A DNA stretch of 64,000 bases, taken from NCBI RefSeq assembly GCF_963973895.1, contig NZ_CAXBBF010000003.1. One strand, given 5' to 3'. The notes beneath the pieces are model-generated. The model was not told the DNA's origin and did no database searches. It saw only the letters and a list, made by a program, of their open reading frames with translations. Within the stretch, counting starts at the first letter, position 1. Every line of letters starts with the position of its first letter. This document shows, in pieces, positions 35,087 through 44,268 of this stretch. The position numbers and the translations under genes are program-made. Origin of the DNA: Porticoccus sp950063125 (GTDB lineage: Bacteria; Pseudomonadota; Gammaproteobacteria; Pseudomonadales; Porticoccaceae).

Positions 35087-36631
35087 ATGCAGCAACTGAA
35101 TCCATCCGAAATCAGTGAGATCATCAAAGAGCGTATCGATAGCCTTGATGTTTCCTCTGAGGCGCAAAACGAAGGCACGATCGTTTCGGTATCTGACGGT
35201 ATTATTCGCATACACGGCCTGGCCGATGTGATGTACGGTGAGATGATTGAATTCGAGGGTGGCATCTACGGTATGGCTCTCAACTTGGAGAGAGACTCTG
35301 TCGGTGCTGTTATTCTGGGGGACTATAAAAGTCTGGCCGAAGGTCAGAAAGCCCGTTGTACAGGTCGCATCCTAGAAGTCCCAGTCGGACCGGAGCTGGA
35401 AGGTCGAGTACTTGACGCCCTGGGCAGCCCAATTGATGGCAAGGGCCCTCTCAACGCCAAGATGACGGATGCGCTTGAAAAAGTGGCACCGGGTGTTATT
35501 GACCGTCAATCGGTAGATCAACCCGTACAGATCGGCCTCAAGGCAATCGATGCGATGGTTCCGATTGGCCGCGGTCAGCGGGAATTGATTATTGGCGACC
35601 GCCAAATCGGCAAAACAGCGATCGCAGTAGATGCCATCATTAACCAGAAAGATTCTGGCATTAAGTGTATTTATGTGGCGATTGGTCAAAAGGCATCATC
35701 CGTCGCAGCTGTCGTGCGCAAGCTTGAAGAGCACGGTGCCATGGCCCACACCATTGTAGTTGCGGCAACTGCAGCTGATCCCGCGGCCATGCAATATCTG
35801 GCACCTTTCGCCGGTTGTACCATGGGTGAGTACTATCGCGATCGCGGCCAGGACGCCTTGATTATTTACGACGACCTGACCAAACAAGCTTGGGCTTATC
35901 GTCAGATTTCGTTGTTGCTGCGTCGTCCGCCGGGCCGGGAAGCCTACCCAGGTGACGTATTCTATTTGCACTCACGTTTGTTGGAGCGTGCTGCACGTGT
36001 TAGCGCTGCGTATGTTGAAAAATTCACCGATGGCGAGGTGAAGGGAAAAACCGGTTCACTAACCGCGTTGCCCGTGATTGAAACCCAGGCGGGCGACGTA
36101 TCAGCCTTCGTTCCGACAAACGTAATTTCTATCACTGACGGGCAGATATTTCTCGAGGCTGATATGTTCAATGCCGGTATCCGCCCTGCCATGAACGCGG
36201 GTATCTCGGTATCACGGGTTGGTGGTGCAGCACAAACCAAAGTCATCAAGAAACTGTCGGGCGGTATTCGTACCGCACTTGCCCAGTACCGTGAGCTCGC
36301 CGCTTTCTCTCAGTTTGCCTCTGACCTGGATGAAGCTACCAAGTCTCAGCTTGATCACGGTGAGCGTGTTACGGAGCTGATGAAGCAGGACCAATATTCG
36401 CCACAAAGCGTAGCAGAAATGGCCGTGGTGATTTATGCCGCTGACCGGGGTTACCTGAAAGAAGTCGAAGTCAACAAGATTGGTGATTTTGAGCATGCGT
36501 TACTTTCCTATATGAAAGCGGAACACGGTGATTTGCTTGATCAGATCAATCAGACCGGTGACTGGAACGACGACCTTGATGCCAGTTACAAGGCTGCGCT
36601 GGATAAGTTCATCAGCACACAAACCTGGTAA
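35087..36631 (+). CDS. atpA: ATP synthase F1 subunit alpha
   Basis: The non-catalytic nucleotide-binding subunit, 514 residues. The Walker A is GDRQIGKT at 170-177 and Walker B is DALIIYDD; the Arg finger lies in NVISITDGQIFLEADMFNAGIRPAMNAGISVSRVG (core NAGIRPAMNAGISVSRVG). The sequence is complete and typical. Confidence 0.98.
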   Translation: MQQLNPSEISEIIKERIDSLDVSSEAQNEGTIVSVSDGIIRIHGLADVMYGEMIEFEGGIYGMALNLERDSVGAVILGDYKSLAEGQKARCTGRILEVPVGPELEGRVLDALGSPIDGKGPLNAKMTDALEKVAPGVIDRQSVDQPVQIGLKAIDAMVPIGRGQRELIIGDRQIGKTAIAVDAIINQKDSGIKCIYVAIGQKASSVAAVVRKLEEHGAMAHTIVVAATAADPAAMQYLAPFAGCTMGEYYRDRGQDALIIYDDLTKQAWAYRQISLLLRRPPGREAYPGDVFYLHSRLLERAARVSAAYVEKFTDGEVKGKTGSLTALPVIETQAGDVSAFVPTNVISITDGQIFLEADMFNAGIRPAMNAGISVSRVGGAAQTKVIKKLSGGIRTALAQYRELAAFSQFASDLDEATKSQLDHGERVTELMKQDQYSPQSVAEMAVVIYAADRGYLKEVEVNKIGDFEHALLSYMKAEHGDLLDQINQTGDWNDDLDASYKAALDKFISTQTW

Positions 36632-36681
36632 TTTCTGATTTGGGCTGACATTGTCGGCCCAAAATGGTGAAAGGCTAAATT

Positions 36682-37542
36682 ATGGCAGTCGGAAAAGAAG
36701 TCAAAACCAAAATCAACAGTATCCGTAGCACACAGAAAATTACCAGTGCTATGGAGATGGTTGCTGCGAGTAAAATGCGGCGGGCCCAGGAACGTCGCGA
36801 GATAAGCAAGCCCTACGCTGACAGAATTCGTTCCGTCGTTGGTCATCTCGCGAATGCGAATGTTGAGTACAAACATCGCTACATGGAAGAGCGAGAAGTA
36901 AAACGGGTCGGCTTTATTATTGTTTCGACCGATCGGGGTCTGTGTGGTGGCCTGAATACCAACCTGTTCAAAGAAGTTATCAAGTCAATGAAGTCCTGGT
37001 CAAATGAAGGTGTCGAGATTGATCTCTGCGCTTTGGGTAACAAAGCAGCGGCTTTCTTTGGCAGTTACGGTGGCAATGTTGTTGCTACCGTTAAAGATTT
37101 GGGCGACCAGCCCTCTGCCAGTGATCTTATTGGAGGCGTGAAGGTGATGCTGGATGGCTACGACAAGGGAGCCATTGATCGCCTTTATCTGGTATCGAAT
37201 GATTTTGTTAATACCATGACCCAAAAACCCGTGGTAGAGCAACTGTTACCCCTACTGCCAATTGAAGACGATAAGATGAAGCATCACTGGGATTATATCT
37301 ATGAGCCCGATGCCAAGGATCTCCTCGACGGACTTCTGATTCGCTATATCGAATCCCAGGTTTATCAGGGTGTGGTAGAGAACAAGGCCTGCGAACAGGC
37401 GGCGAGAATGATCGCCATGAAGAGTGCCACCGATAATGCGGGTGATTTGATCAACGAATTGCAGTTGCTTTATAACAAAGCACGCCAGGCGGCAATTACC
37501 CAGGAGCTGTCCGAGATCGTTAGTGGTGCAGCAGCCGTTTAA
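36682..37542 (+). CDS. atpG: ATP synthase F1 subunit gamma
   Basis: The central rotor stalk, 286 residues. The conserved N-terminal helix KTKINSIRSTQKITSAMEMV (residues 7-26) and the C-terminal NELQLLYNKARQAAITQEL helix are intact, with RGLCGGLNTNLFK between them. Confidence 0.97.
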   Translation: MAVGKEVKTKINSIRSTQKITSAMEMVAASKMRRAQERREISKPYADRIRSVVGHLANANVEYKHRYMEEREVKRVGFIIVSTDRGLCGGLNTNLFKEVIKSMKSWSNEGVEIDLCALGNKAAAFFGSYGGNVVATVKDLGDQPSASDLIGGVKVMLDGYDKGAIDRLYLVSNDFVNTMTQKPVVEQLLPLLPIEDDKMKHHWDYIYEPDAKDLLDGLLIRYIESQVYQGVVENKACEQAARMIAMKSATDNAGDLINELQLLYNKARQAAITQELSEIVSGAAAV

Positions 37543-37580
37543 TACAAGATTTTACAGCCTTAGTTTAAGAGGAATCAGAC

Positions 37581-38981
37581 ATGAGTAGCGGACGTATCGT
37601 ACAAATTATTGGTGCGGTGATTGACGTGGAGTTCCCGCGTGATCAGGTACCCAACGTATATGACGCACTGTTAGTTGATAAGCAAGGTCTGACCCTGGAA
37701 GTCCAGCAGCAGCTTGGTGATGGCGTAGTGCGTACTATTGCCATGGGTTCTTCAGAGGGTTTGAGCCGGGGCCTTAGTGTCGGCAACACCAACGCACCGA
37801 TCAGTGTACCAGTAGGTATTGCAACACTCGGACGCATCATGAATGTATTGGGTGATCCGATTGATGATTGTGGCCCCATTGGTGAAACTGAACGTGCTTC
37901 CATTCACCGTAAACCGCCTGCCTATGATGAACTGGCTGCGTCTACGGATCTGTTGGAAACCGGCATTAAAGTAATTGACTTGGTGTGTCCATTTGCCAAG
38001 GGCGGTAAAGTAGGTCTGTTCGGTGGTGCCGGTGTCGGTAAAACTGTGAACATGATGGAACTGATTAATAACATTGCCACCGAGCACTCCGGTCTGTCCG
38101 TGTTTGCCGGTGTTGGTGAGCGTACTCGGGAAGGTAACGATTTCTACTTTGAGATGCAGGAATCGAAAGTTGTTAACATCGAAACCCCCAGTGACTCCAA
38201 AGTGGCAATGGTTTACGGTCAGATGAACGAACCACCCGGTAACCGTCTTCGTGTGGCGCTGACTGGTCTCACCATGGCTGAAAAATTCCGTGATGAAGGT
38301 CGTGACGTACTTCTGTTTGTTGACAACATCTATCGTTACACGCTGGCGGGCACTGAAGTATCTGCGCTGCTTGGTCGTATGCCTTCTGCGGTTGGCTACC
38401 AGCCGACACTGGCAGAGGAAATGGGTGTTCTTCAGGAACGTATTACTTCAACCAAGGTTGGCTCCATTACTTCAGTACAGGCTGTCTATGTTCCTGCAGA
38501 TGACTTGACGGATCCTTCCCCAGCCACCACATTTGCCCACCTTGACTCCACAGTTGTATTGAGTCGTGATATTGCAGCCAAGGGTATTTATCCTGCAGTA
38601 GATCCCTTGGATTCTACCTCCCGCCAGCTCGATCCGCTGGTTATTGGTCACGATCACTATGATACAGCCCGGGGTGTTCAGACAGTTCTGCAACGTTATA
38701 AAGAATTGAAGGACATCATTGCCATTCTTGGTATGGATGAGCTTTCAGAGGAAGACAAGCTGGTGGTCTCCCGTGCCAGAAAAATCGAGCGCTTCCTCTC
38801 GCAGCCTTTCCATGTGGCTGAGATCTTCACCGGCTCCCCTGGAAAATATGTTTCCTTGAAAGATACGATTGCTGGCTTTCAGGGGATTCTTAACGGCGAC
38901 TATGACAACCTGCCCGAGCAAGCATTTTATATGGTAGGTACGATTGATGAAGCTGTTGAGAAAGCAGGGAAAATGAAGTAA
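37581..38981 (+). CDS. atpD: ATP synthase F1 subunit beta
   Basis: The catalytic subunit, 466 residues. Walker A GGAGVGKT is at 148-155, the catalytic Glu is in GVGERTREGNDF, Walker B is LLFVDNIYRYT, and the DELSEEDK segment (DELSEED) is the familiar C-terminal motif. Complete. Confidence 0.98.
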   Translation: MSSGRIVQIIGAVIDVEFPRDQVPNVYDALLVDKQGLTLEVQQQLGDGVVRTIAMGSSEGLSRGLSVGNTNAPISVPVGIATLGRIMNVLGDPIDDCGPIGETERASIHRKPPAYDELAASTDLLETGIKVIDLVCPFAKGGKVGLFGGAGVGKTVNMMELINNIATEHSGLSVFAGVGERTREGNDFYFEMQESKVVNIETPSDSKVAMVYGQMNEPPGNRLRVALTGLTMAEKFRDEGRDVLLFVDNIYRYTLAGTEVSALLGRMPSAVGYQPTLAEEMGVLQERITSTKVGSITSVQAVYVPADDLTDPSPATTFAHLDSTVVLSRDIAAKGIYPAVDPLDSTSRQLDPLVIGHDHYDTARGVQTVLQRYKELKDIIAILGMDELSEEDKLVVSRARKIERFLSQPFHVAEIFTGSPGKYVSLKDTIAGFQGILNGDYDNLPEQAFYMVGTIDEAVEKAGKMK

Positions 38982-39004
38982 ACGATCAATATAGGCACTA
39001 AGAT

Positions 39005-39436
39005 ATGGCTATGACTGTGCACTGTGACATCGTAAGTGCCGAGCAGTACCTGTTCTCCGGATTGATAGAGCTTCTGGTCGCCAGTGGTTCACAGGGAGAA
39101 CTGGGTATCACCTTTGGTCACGCGCCGCTGTTAACAGACCTAAAACCTGGCCCTGTCCGGATTGTTAAACAGAACGGTGAAGAAGAGATTTATTACCTGT
39201 CTGGTGGCTATCTGGAAGTCCAGCCCAACAAGGTATCTATTCTGGCTGATACTGCATTGCGAGCTGATGATCTCGATGAAGCCGCGGCACTGGAAGCCAA
39301 GAAACATGCTGAACAGGCTATGACCAATCAGAGCGGAGAATTTGATTATTCCCGCGCTGCTTCCCAGCTGGCTGCCGCTGCTGCTCAACTCCGCACCATT
39401 GAACAATTGCGTAAAAAAATGGGTGGAAAAAAATAA
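39005..39436 (+). CDS. atpC: ATP synthase F1 subunit epsilon
   Basis: The regulatory and coupling subunit, 143 residues: an N-terminal beta sandwich (TVHCDIVSAEQYLFSG, GELGITFGHAPLLTDLKPG) and a C-terminal two-helix part that can inhibit ATP hydrolysis. It is the last gene of the operon and is followed by a terminator. Confidence 0.97.
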   Translation: MAMTVHCDIVSAEQYLFSGLIELLVASGSQGELGITFGHAPLLTDLKPGPVRIVKQNGEEEIYYLSGGYLEVQPNKVSILADTALRADDLDEAAALEAKKHAEQAMTNQSGEFDYSRAASQLAAAAAQLRTIEQLRKKMGGKK

Positions 39437-39458
39437 CTCTTTTCTGAAATTTATAATG

Positions 39459-39485
39459 AAGGGTGGCTTTTGCCGCCCTTTTTTA
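39459..39485 (+). terminator. Terminator of the atp operon
   Basis: AAGGGTGGC, a 4-base loop and GCCGCCCTT (one T-G pair) followed by TTTT, 22 bases after atpC. Confidence 0.88.
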
Positions 39486-39587
39486 TGCGCGATTATTTCT
39501 CCGTGACAAGGGTCGATACAGATCCTTTCAAGGTGGTAATCCATAACTGATACTGATTAAATACTTTGATTTACCGAGGAGATATCT

Positions 39588-40967
39588 ATGGCAACGGACG
39601 TCGTCGTACTGGCCGCAGGCAAAGGTACCAGAATGAAATCCAGTCTGCCAAAAGTTCTGCATTGTTTGGCCGGACGCCCCTTGCTGCAACATGTTGTCGA
39701 TGCCGCGAACAGCCTGCAAACACCTAGAGTTATCATCGTTACTGGTCACGAGTCTGATAAGGTCAGATCGGAAATAAAAGGCACTGATTTGTGCTACGTT
39801 GAACAGCAACTGCAACTGGGTACGGCTCATGCTGTACAGCAGGCTCTCCCGCTTGTTCGCTGTGATGCCACCGTATTGATACTTTATGGCGATGTTCCGT
39901 TAATTCAGCCGGACACGATACAGGCGATGGTAGATCTGGCAGCTGACGGATCATTAGTGCTGTTAACTGCGGTACTGGATGACCCGTCCGGTTACGGGAG
40001 AATTATCAGAAATAGTGCGAAGGCAGTGACTGCGATTGTTGAACAAAAAGATGCGACCCCGGAACAGCTCGGCATTTGTGAGGTGAATACAGGCGTACTG
40101 GCGTTACCTGCGGCAAAATTAAAAAACTGGTTACCGGCAATCGATAACAACAATGCCCAGCAGGAGTACTATCTAACAGACATCATAGCGCTTGCTCACG
40201 AAGATAATTGCAAGATTAAAACCTCGCAACCCCTGTTCCCGCAAGAGATAGAGGGCGTGAATAATCGTAGTCAGTTGAGCCGACTGGAGCGTTACTATCA
40301 GCGGCAGTATTCAGAACGACTGATGATGGCAGGTATCACCATCGCCGACCCGGACAGACTGGATGTGAGGGGAAAACTGACTGCCGGCACAGACAATTTC
40401 ATCGATATTAATGTGCTTTTCGAGGGTAACGTTGATTTGGGTAACAACATCCATATTGGCCCGAACTGTGTAATTATCGACAGTTGTATTGGCGACGGGG
40501 TCGAAATCAAGGCAAACAGCATTGTGGAAGGCAGCATGATTGGCCCGGGATGTGTCGTGGGACCGTTCGCGAGATTGAGAACGGGTACCGAGATGGCTGA
40601 AAATGCCAAAATAGGCAATTTTGTTGAAACAAAAAAATCTATCCTTGGAAAAGGCACAAAAATCAATCACCTTAGCTATGTGGGTGATGCTTCGCTGGGT
40701 GCTAATGTCAATGTTGGAGCCGGCACGATCACCTGCAACTACGATGGTGTAAACAAATATCAGACCGTCATTGGTGACAATGCATTTATTGGCTCAAACA
40801 CCTCACTGGTAGCACCGGTTAATATTGGCAAGGATGCGACAGTAGGCGCGGGCTCTACCATTACATGTAATGTGGCCGATGATGAGCTGGGTTTGACCAG
40901 AGCGGAGCAACGGAATATTCAGGGCTGGAAGCGGCCGACAAAAAAGATACATCCCTCCAGTAATTAA
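39588..40967 (+). CDS. glmU: Bifunctional GlmU: N-acetylglucosamine-1-P uridyltransferase / glucosamine-1-P acetyltransferase
   Basis: Makes UDP-GlcNAc for peptidoglycan and LPS. The N-terminal uridyltransferase has LAAGKGTRMKSSLPKVLH at residues 8-25 and ILYGDVPLI; the C-terminal left-handed beta helix holds the acetyltransferase with FVETKKS, HLSYVGDA and GAGTITCNYDG. It is 459 residues, as expected. GAGGAG precedes the ATG. It is paired with glmS 11 bases downstream, so consecutive steps of one pathway are co-transcribed. Confidence 0.97.
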   Translation: MATDVVVLAAGKGTRMKSSLPKVLHCLAGRPLLQHVVDAANSLQTPRVIIVTGHESDKVRSEIKGTDLCYVEQQLQLGTAHAVQQALPLVRCDATVLILYGDVPLIQPDTIQAMVDLAADGSLVLLTAVLDDPSGYGRIIRNSAKAVTAIVEQKDATPEQLGICEVNTGVLALPAAKLKNWLPAIDNNNAQQEYYLTDIIALAHEDNCKIKTSQPLFPQEIEGVNNRSQLSRLERYYQRQYSERLMMAGITIADPDRLDVRGKLTAGTDNFIDINVLFEGNVDLGNNIHIGPNCVIIDSCIGDGVEIKANSIVEGSMIGPGCVVGPFARLRTGTEMAENAKIGNFVETKKSILGKGTKINHLSYVGDASLGANVNVGAGTITCNYDGVNKYQTVIGDNAFIGSNTSLVAPVNIGKDATVGAGSTITCNVADDELGLTRAEQRNIQGWKRPTKKIHPSSN

Positions 40968-40978
40968 CGGAAAAGTTT

Positions 40979-42808
40979 ATGTGTGGAATAGTTGGGGCAC
41001 AAGCACAGCGGAATGTGATCGGCATCCTGATCGAGGGGCTCAAAAGACTAGAGTATCGCGGTTATGATTCTGCCGGTCTGGCTGTGATTGATCAATACGG
41101 TGAGCTGCAGTTACGCAAAAACCAGGGCAAGGTGGCGCAGTTGGTCGATCTGTTGGTTGAGCAACCAACCCGTGGCAACCTCGGAATTGCTCACACCCGC
41201 TGGGCAACTCATGGTATTCCCAATGAAATCAATGCCCATCCACATACGTCCGGCGGTGTGGCCGTTGTGCACAATGGCATTATTGAAAACCATGCCGAGT
41301 TGAAGAAAGAGCTGCTGGATCTGGGTTATCAGTTTACGTCCGAAACAGATACCGAGGTGATTGCCCATCTGGTGAATCACTTGCTGAAAAGTGCCGGTTC
41401 ACTCCGTCAGGCAGTGCAAGACTGTCTGACGCGATTGCGTGGTGCCTATGCGCTGGCAGTGATCAGTACCAGTGAACCCGGAATATTAATTGGTGCCAGA
41501 AGCGGTAGTCCACTGGTTATAGGTGTCGGTATCGAAGAAACATTCCTGGCCTCTGACCAAATGGCACTACGCCAGGTAACGGATCGATTTGTGTTCCTCA
41601 AAGAGGGTGATCTGGTTGAGTTAAAGGAAGGCGATTATAGCGTCTTTGACAAAACTGGCAGCTTGGTAGAGCGGGATATAGACACACTCCCAGGTGGTGA
41701 CGATGTTGCTGACAAAGGTGGTTACCGCCATTACATGATGAAGGAGATATTTGAGCAGCCTGAAGTGCTTGAATCCACCCTGGAGGGACGTATCAGCCAA
41801 ACCCATGTATTGCCGGAAGCATTTGGGAGTCGAGCCGTTGAAATATTTCCCAAGATAAAAGCCGTGCATATAGTGGCTTGTGGTACCAGCTATCACGCCG
41901 GGCTTGTGGCCCGCTTCTGGTTGGAAGAATGGGCCGGTATTCCCTGTCAGGTCGAGGTGGCCAGTGAGTACCGCTACCGCAAAGTGGTTGTTCCCGCCGA
42001 TACCTTGTTTGTCACGATCTCTCAATCCGGAGAAACGGCCGATACCCTTGCTGCCTTGGCCTCAGCAAAAACATCCGGCTATCTCGCCACACTGGTTATC
42101 TGTAATGTTGCCAACAGCTCGCTGGTTAGGGAGTCGGATCTGGCCTTGATGACCTATGCCGGACCGGAAATCGGTGTTGCATCGACAAAAGCATTCACGA
42201 CCCAGTTAGTGGCTCTGCAACTACTCTGTATCGGCATTGGCAAGAGCCATGGCCTGCCTGAAGAAACAGAGCGATTGCTGGTGGAAGCCCTTCGTCAGTT
42301 GCCACGGCTCTGTCGGGACACACTTTCACTGAATGGTCAGATTGAAGAAATCTTTGAGTGTTTTGCTGATAAGCAACACGCCCTTTATCTTGGCCGGGGT
42401 GTGCAGTATCCGGTTGCGCTGGAAGGTGCACTCAAGCTCAAAGAGATTTCTTATATTCATGCTGAAGCCTATCCCTCCGGTGAACTCAAACACGGACCGC
42501 TGGCATTGGTAGACAAGGATATGCCGGTGGTGGCGGTAGCGCCCAACAACGATCTCCTCGAAAAATTGAAATCAAATCTACATGAAGTAAAAGCCCGTGG
42601 GGGGCAACTGTTTGTCTTTGCCGACCTGAATGCCGGATTCGAAAATGAAACGGATGTGACGGTAATTAATCTTCCCCATGTTCCGAAGAGTCTGGAAGCC
42701 GTCATTTATACGATACCACTGCAATTACTCTCTTATCATGTGGCTGTGCTGAAGGGAACTGACGTCGATCAGCCGCGCAACCTGGCGAAGTCTGTCACTG
42801 TTGAGTAA
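40979..42808 (+). CDS. glmS: Glutamine--fructose-6-phosphate aminotransferase
   Basis: First committed step of amino-sugar synthesis, 609 residues. The N-terminal glutaminase begins MCGIVGAQA with the nucleophile Cys2, and THTRWATHG-type residues follow (HTRWATHG). Two SIS isomerase domains include CGTSYHAGL, SQSGETADTLAAL and the C-terminal PRNLAKSVTVE, which is universal and forms the Tn7 target. No ribozyme is seen upstream. Confidence 0.97.
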   Translation: MCGIVGAQAQRNVIGILIEGLKRLEYRGYDSAGLAVIDQYGELQLRKNQGKVAQLVDLLVEQPTRGNLGIAHTRWATHGIPNEINAHPHTSGGVAVVHNGIIENHAELKKELLDLGYQFTSETDTEVIAHLVNHLLKSAGSLRQAVQDCLTRLRGAYALAVISTSEPGILIGARSGSPLVIGVGIEETFLASDQMALRQVTDRFVFLKEGDLVELKEGDYSVFDKTGSLVERDIDTLPGGDDVADKGGYRHYMMKEIFEQPEVLESTLEGRISQTHVLPEAFGSRAVEIFPKIKAVHIVACGTSYHAGLVARFWLEEWAGIPCQVEVASEYRYRKVVVPADTLFVTISQSGETADTLAALASAKTSGYLATLVICNVANSSLVRESDLALMTYAGPEIGVASTKAFTTQLVALQLLCIGIGKSHGLPEETERLLVEALRQLPRLCRDTLSLNGQIEEIFECFADKQHALYLGRGVQYPVALEGALKLKEISYIHAEAYPSGELKHGPLALVDKDMPVVAVAPNNDLLEKLKSNLHEVKARGGQLFVFADLNAGFENETDVTVINLPHVPKSLEAVIYTIPLQLLSYHVAVLKGTDVDQPRNLAKSVTVE

Positions 42809-42835
42809 CCATTAAAACTGCCTGTCCCCCGGGCA
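42770..42835 (+). other. attTn7 target region at the glmS 3' end
   Basis: The end of glmS encodes QPRNLAKSVTVE, the DNA recognised by TnsD of Tn7. The expected insertion point, about 25 bases after the stop, would fall inside the glmS terminator. No transposon ends or tns genes are seen, so the site looks empty. Confidence 0.6.
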
Positions 42836-42841
42836 GTTTTT
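42815..42841 (+). terminator. glmS terminator
   Basis: AAACTGCC and GGCAGTTTTT flank a 9-base loop, seven bases after the glmS stop. Confidence 0.85.
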
Positions 42842-43029
42842 GAAGAATCCCCCCTATTCCCGAGCCCTTCCGGGTAGCCCAGGGTTTATATCAAATCACC
42901 CCCTCCCACTAATTGCATATGGCCCCTGTGTGCAAGGTTTAGCCTGTCAGAACCAGTCAGGTCCATCATTCCCTGAGTCATGAATCCCGGCAAGTGGCAC
43001 CTGACAACCAGCCACGATGAAATTAGTAA

Positions 43030-43059
43030 TTGATCATCATAATATGATGATAGTATGAT
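43030..43059 (+). promoter_or_regulatory. Possible promoter in the glmS-hexR gap
   Basis: TTGATC (43030-43035), an 18-base spacer and TATGAT (43054-43059). No gene follows, only the possible small RNA. The rest of the gap from 42842 to 43029 shows nothing I can identify. Confidence 0.4.
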
Positions 43060-43065
43060 AATGAA

Positions 43066-43253
43066 AAGTGAGTCGTATCCAATTCAAAGTTAAATAAGAC
43101 ACAACTGCTCAGCCCGAACGAGCAACCTGCTGATGGCGAAAATATTTTTATGATGTGGGCAGGAAAATAGTCGAACGACCCAGGCTGTCTACCGAAATCT
43201 GTTTTATCTCGTAGCTCGAACCTTTACCCCATTTTTTAATGGGGTTTTTTTTT
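43066..43253 (+). ncRNA. Candidate small RNA between glmS and hexR
   Basis: About 188 bases run from the predicted start of the promoter at 43030-43059 to a strong terminator with nine Ts. There is no meaningful reading frame. Short internal hairpins are possible (GTCG AA CGAC near 43172; GCTC / GAGC near 43110). I recognise no known RNA family. It could instead be an untranslated leftover or glmS read-through. Confidence 0.35.
43226..43253 (+). terminator. Strong plus-strand terminator with no gene in front
   Basis: CCCCATT, TTTT loop, AATGGGG and then nine Ts. The U-run lies only on the plus strand, so it does not serve the minus-strand hexR, although the stem could hinder it. glmS already has its own terminator 400 bases upstream. 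Confidence 0.88.
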
Positions 43254-43278
43254 GGCTGTTTTTTGGTGAAATGCAGAG

Positions 43279-44139
43279 CTAATGATTTTCCAGTGGTTCC
43301 CGCAGCACTTCCAGACCGAGCTGCATTTCCAGCAGATGTTCCTGCAGACGACCGCCTTTATGCTGGGCTACGCCAATTGCCAGTACATCGATCAGTACCA
43401 GATGAGCAATACGGGATGACAGTGGCGTATAGATTTGGAAGTCTTCCTTGACGTCGATGGTTAACGGGATATTTGCGGCATTCGCGACCGGTGAATCAGA
43501 GGGTGCGATGGCGATAACAATGGCACCCCTGCTCTTTACGCGCTCCATGGCATTGATCAATGTCGTGGTCCTTCCCGACTGGGAAATGGCGATGACCACA
43601 TCCCCGGGCGCCATGGATGCGGCGGACATATTCTGCAAGTGCGGGTCGGCATAGGCCGCCGCAGAGACCTGCAGACGGAAAAATTTGTGCTGGGCGTCGG
43701 TTGCCACGGCAGCGGACGCGCCAAACCCGTAGAATTCCACCCGGTTGGCTACACAGAGAGCCTGAACAGCCTGATCGAGCATTGTCAGGTCCAATGAATC
43801 GCGAACCTTCAGCAGGGTGTCGACAGTGGAATCGAAAACCTTGAATGTGTATTCGGCCACAGAATCCTGGTCAGTGACTGCAATCTGCCCGTAGCTTGGG
43901 CTGGACGCGAGCTGTTGTGCCAGGGCCAGTTTGAAATCCTGAAAACCTTCACAGCCCACGGCGCGACAGAAACGCACTACCGTGGGTTCACTGACCTCGG
44001 CTTTTTCTGCCAGATCCACGATTCGCATGCGAATGACATCGGTCAGGTTGGCCAGAATGAATTCAGCTACCTTGCGCTCCGATTTGCGTAAGCTGGGCAG
44101 GCTACTGCTGATAGCCCAGGTGAGTGCAGCAGGCTTCAT
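43279..44139 (-). CDS. hexR: HexR-type transcriptional regulator (RpiR/MurR family)
   Basis: A 286-residue regulator: an N-terminal HTH_6 domain (KSERKVAEFILAN, VSEPTVVRFCRAVGCEGFQDFK, core EPTVVRFCRAVG) and a C-terminal SIS sugar-phosphate domain (GFGASAAVATDAQHKFFRL, ISQSGRTTTLINA, SRIAHLVLIDVLA). These match HexR, which senses 2-keto-3-deoxy-6-phosphogluconate and controls Entner-Doudoroff and central carbon genes. Another sugar-phosphate ligand remains possible. It is transcribed away from uvrD and has a palindromic operator 29 bases upstream. Confidence 0.85.
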   Translation of the reverse strand: MKPAALTWAISSSLPSLRKSERKVAEFILANLTDVIRMRIVDLAEKAEVSEPTVVRFCRAVGCEGFQDFKLALAQQLASSPSYGQIAVTDQDSVAEYTFKVFDSTVDTLLKVRDSLDLTMLDQAVQALCVANRVEFYGFGASAAVATDAQHKFFRLQVSAAAYADPHLQNMSAASMAPGDVVIAISQSGRTTTLINAMERVKSRGAIVIAIAPSDSPVANAANIPLTIDVKEDFQIYTPLSSRIAHLVLIDVLAIGVAQHKGGRLQEHLLEMQLGLEVLREPLENH

Positions 44140-44167
44140 GGTGATTTCTCCGTAATACGAACTTTAT

Positions 44168-44182
44168 TGTAAATAATTTACA
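44168..44182. promoter_or_regulatory. Probable HexR operator
   Basis: TGTAAATAATTTACA is a perfect palindrome around one central base and has the TGTAA-N5-TTACA form of HexR sites. A further TTGTAGT half-site lies at about 44197-44203. The position, just before hexR, suggests autoregulation; it may also affect uvrD. Confidence 0.65.
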
Positions 44183-44268
44183 GAAAAATGGAATTCTTGT
44201 AGTAAAAACCGGTTGTCGAACGAACGGATCACCCACCCCGAGCGGGGGTTCTGATAGAATTCACCGCC

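Noticed and set aside
40968..40978. glmS ribozyme/riboswitch upstream of glmS
   Set aside because: Only 11 bases separate glmU and glmS, leaving no room; the ribozyme is also typical of Firmicutes.
43066..43253. 6S RNA (ssrS) for the glmS-downstream transcript, based on its length
   Set aside because: No long closing stem between the two ends, and neither ygfA nor zapA is nearby.
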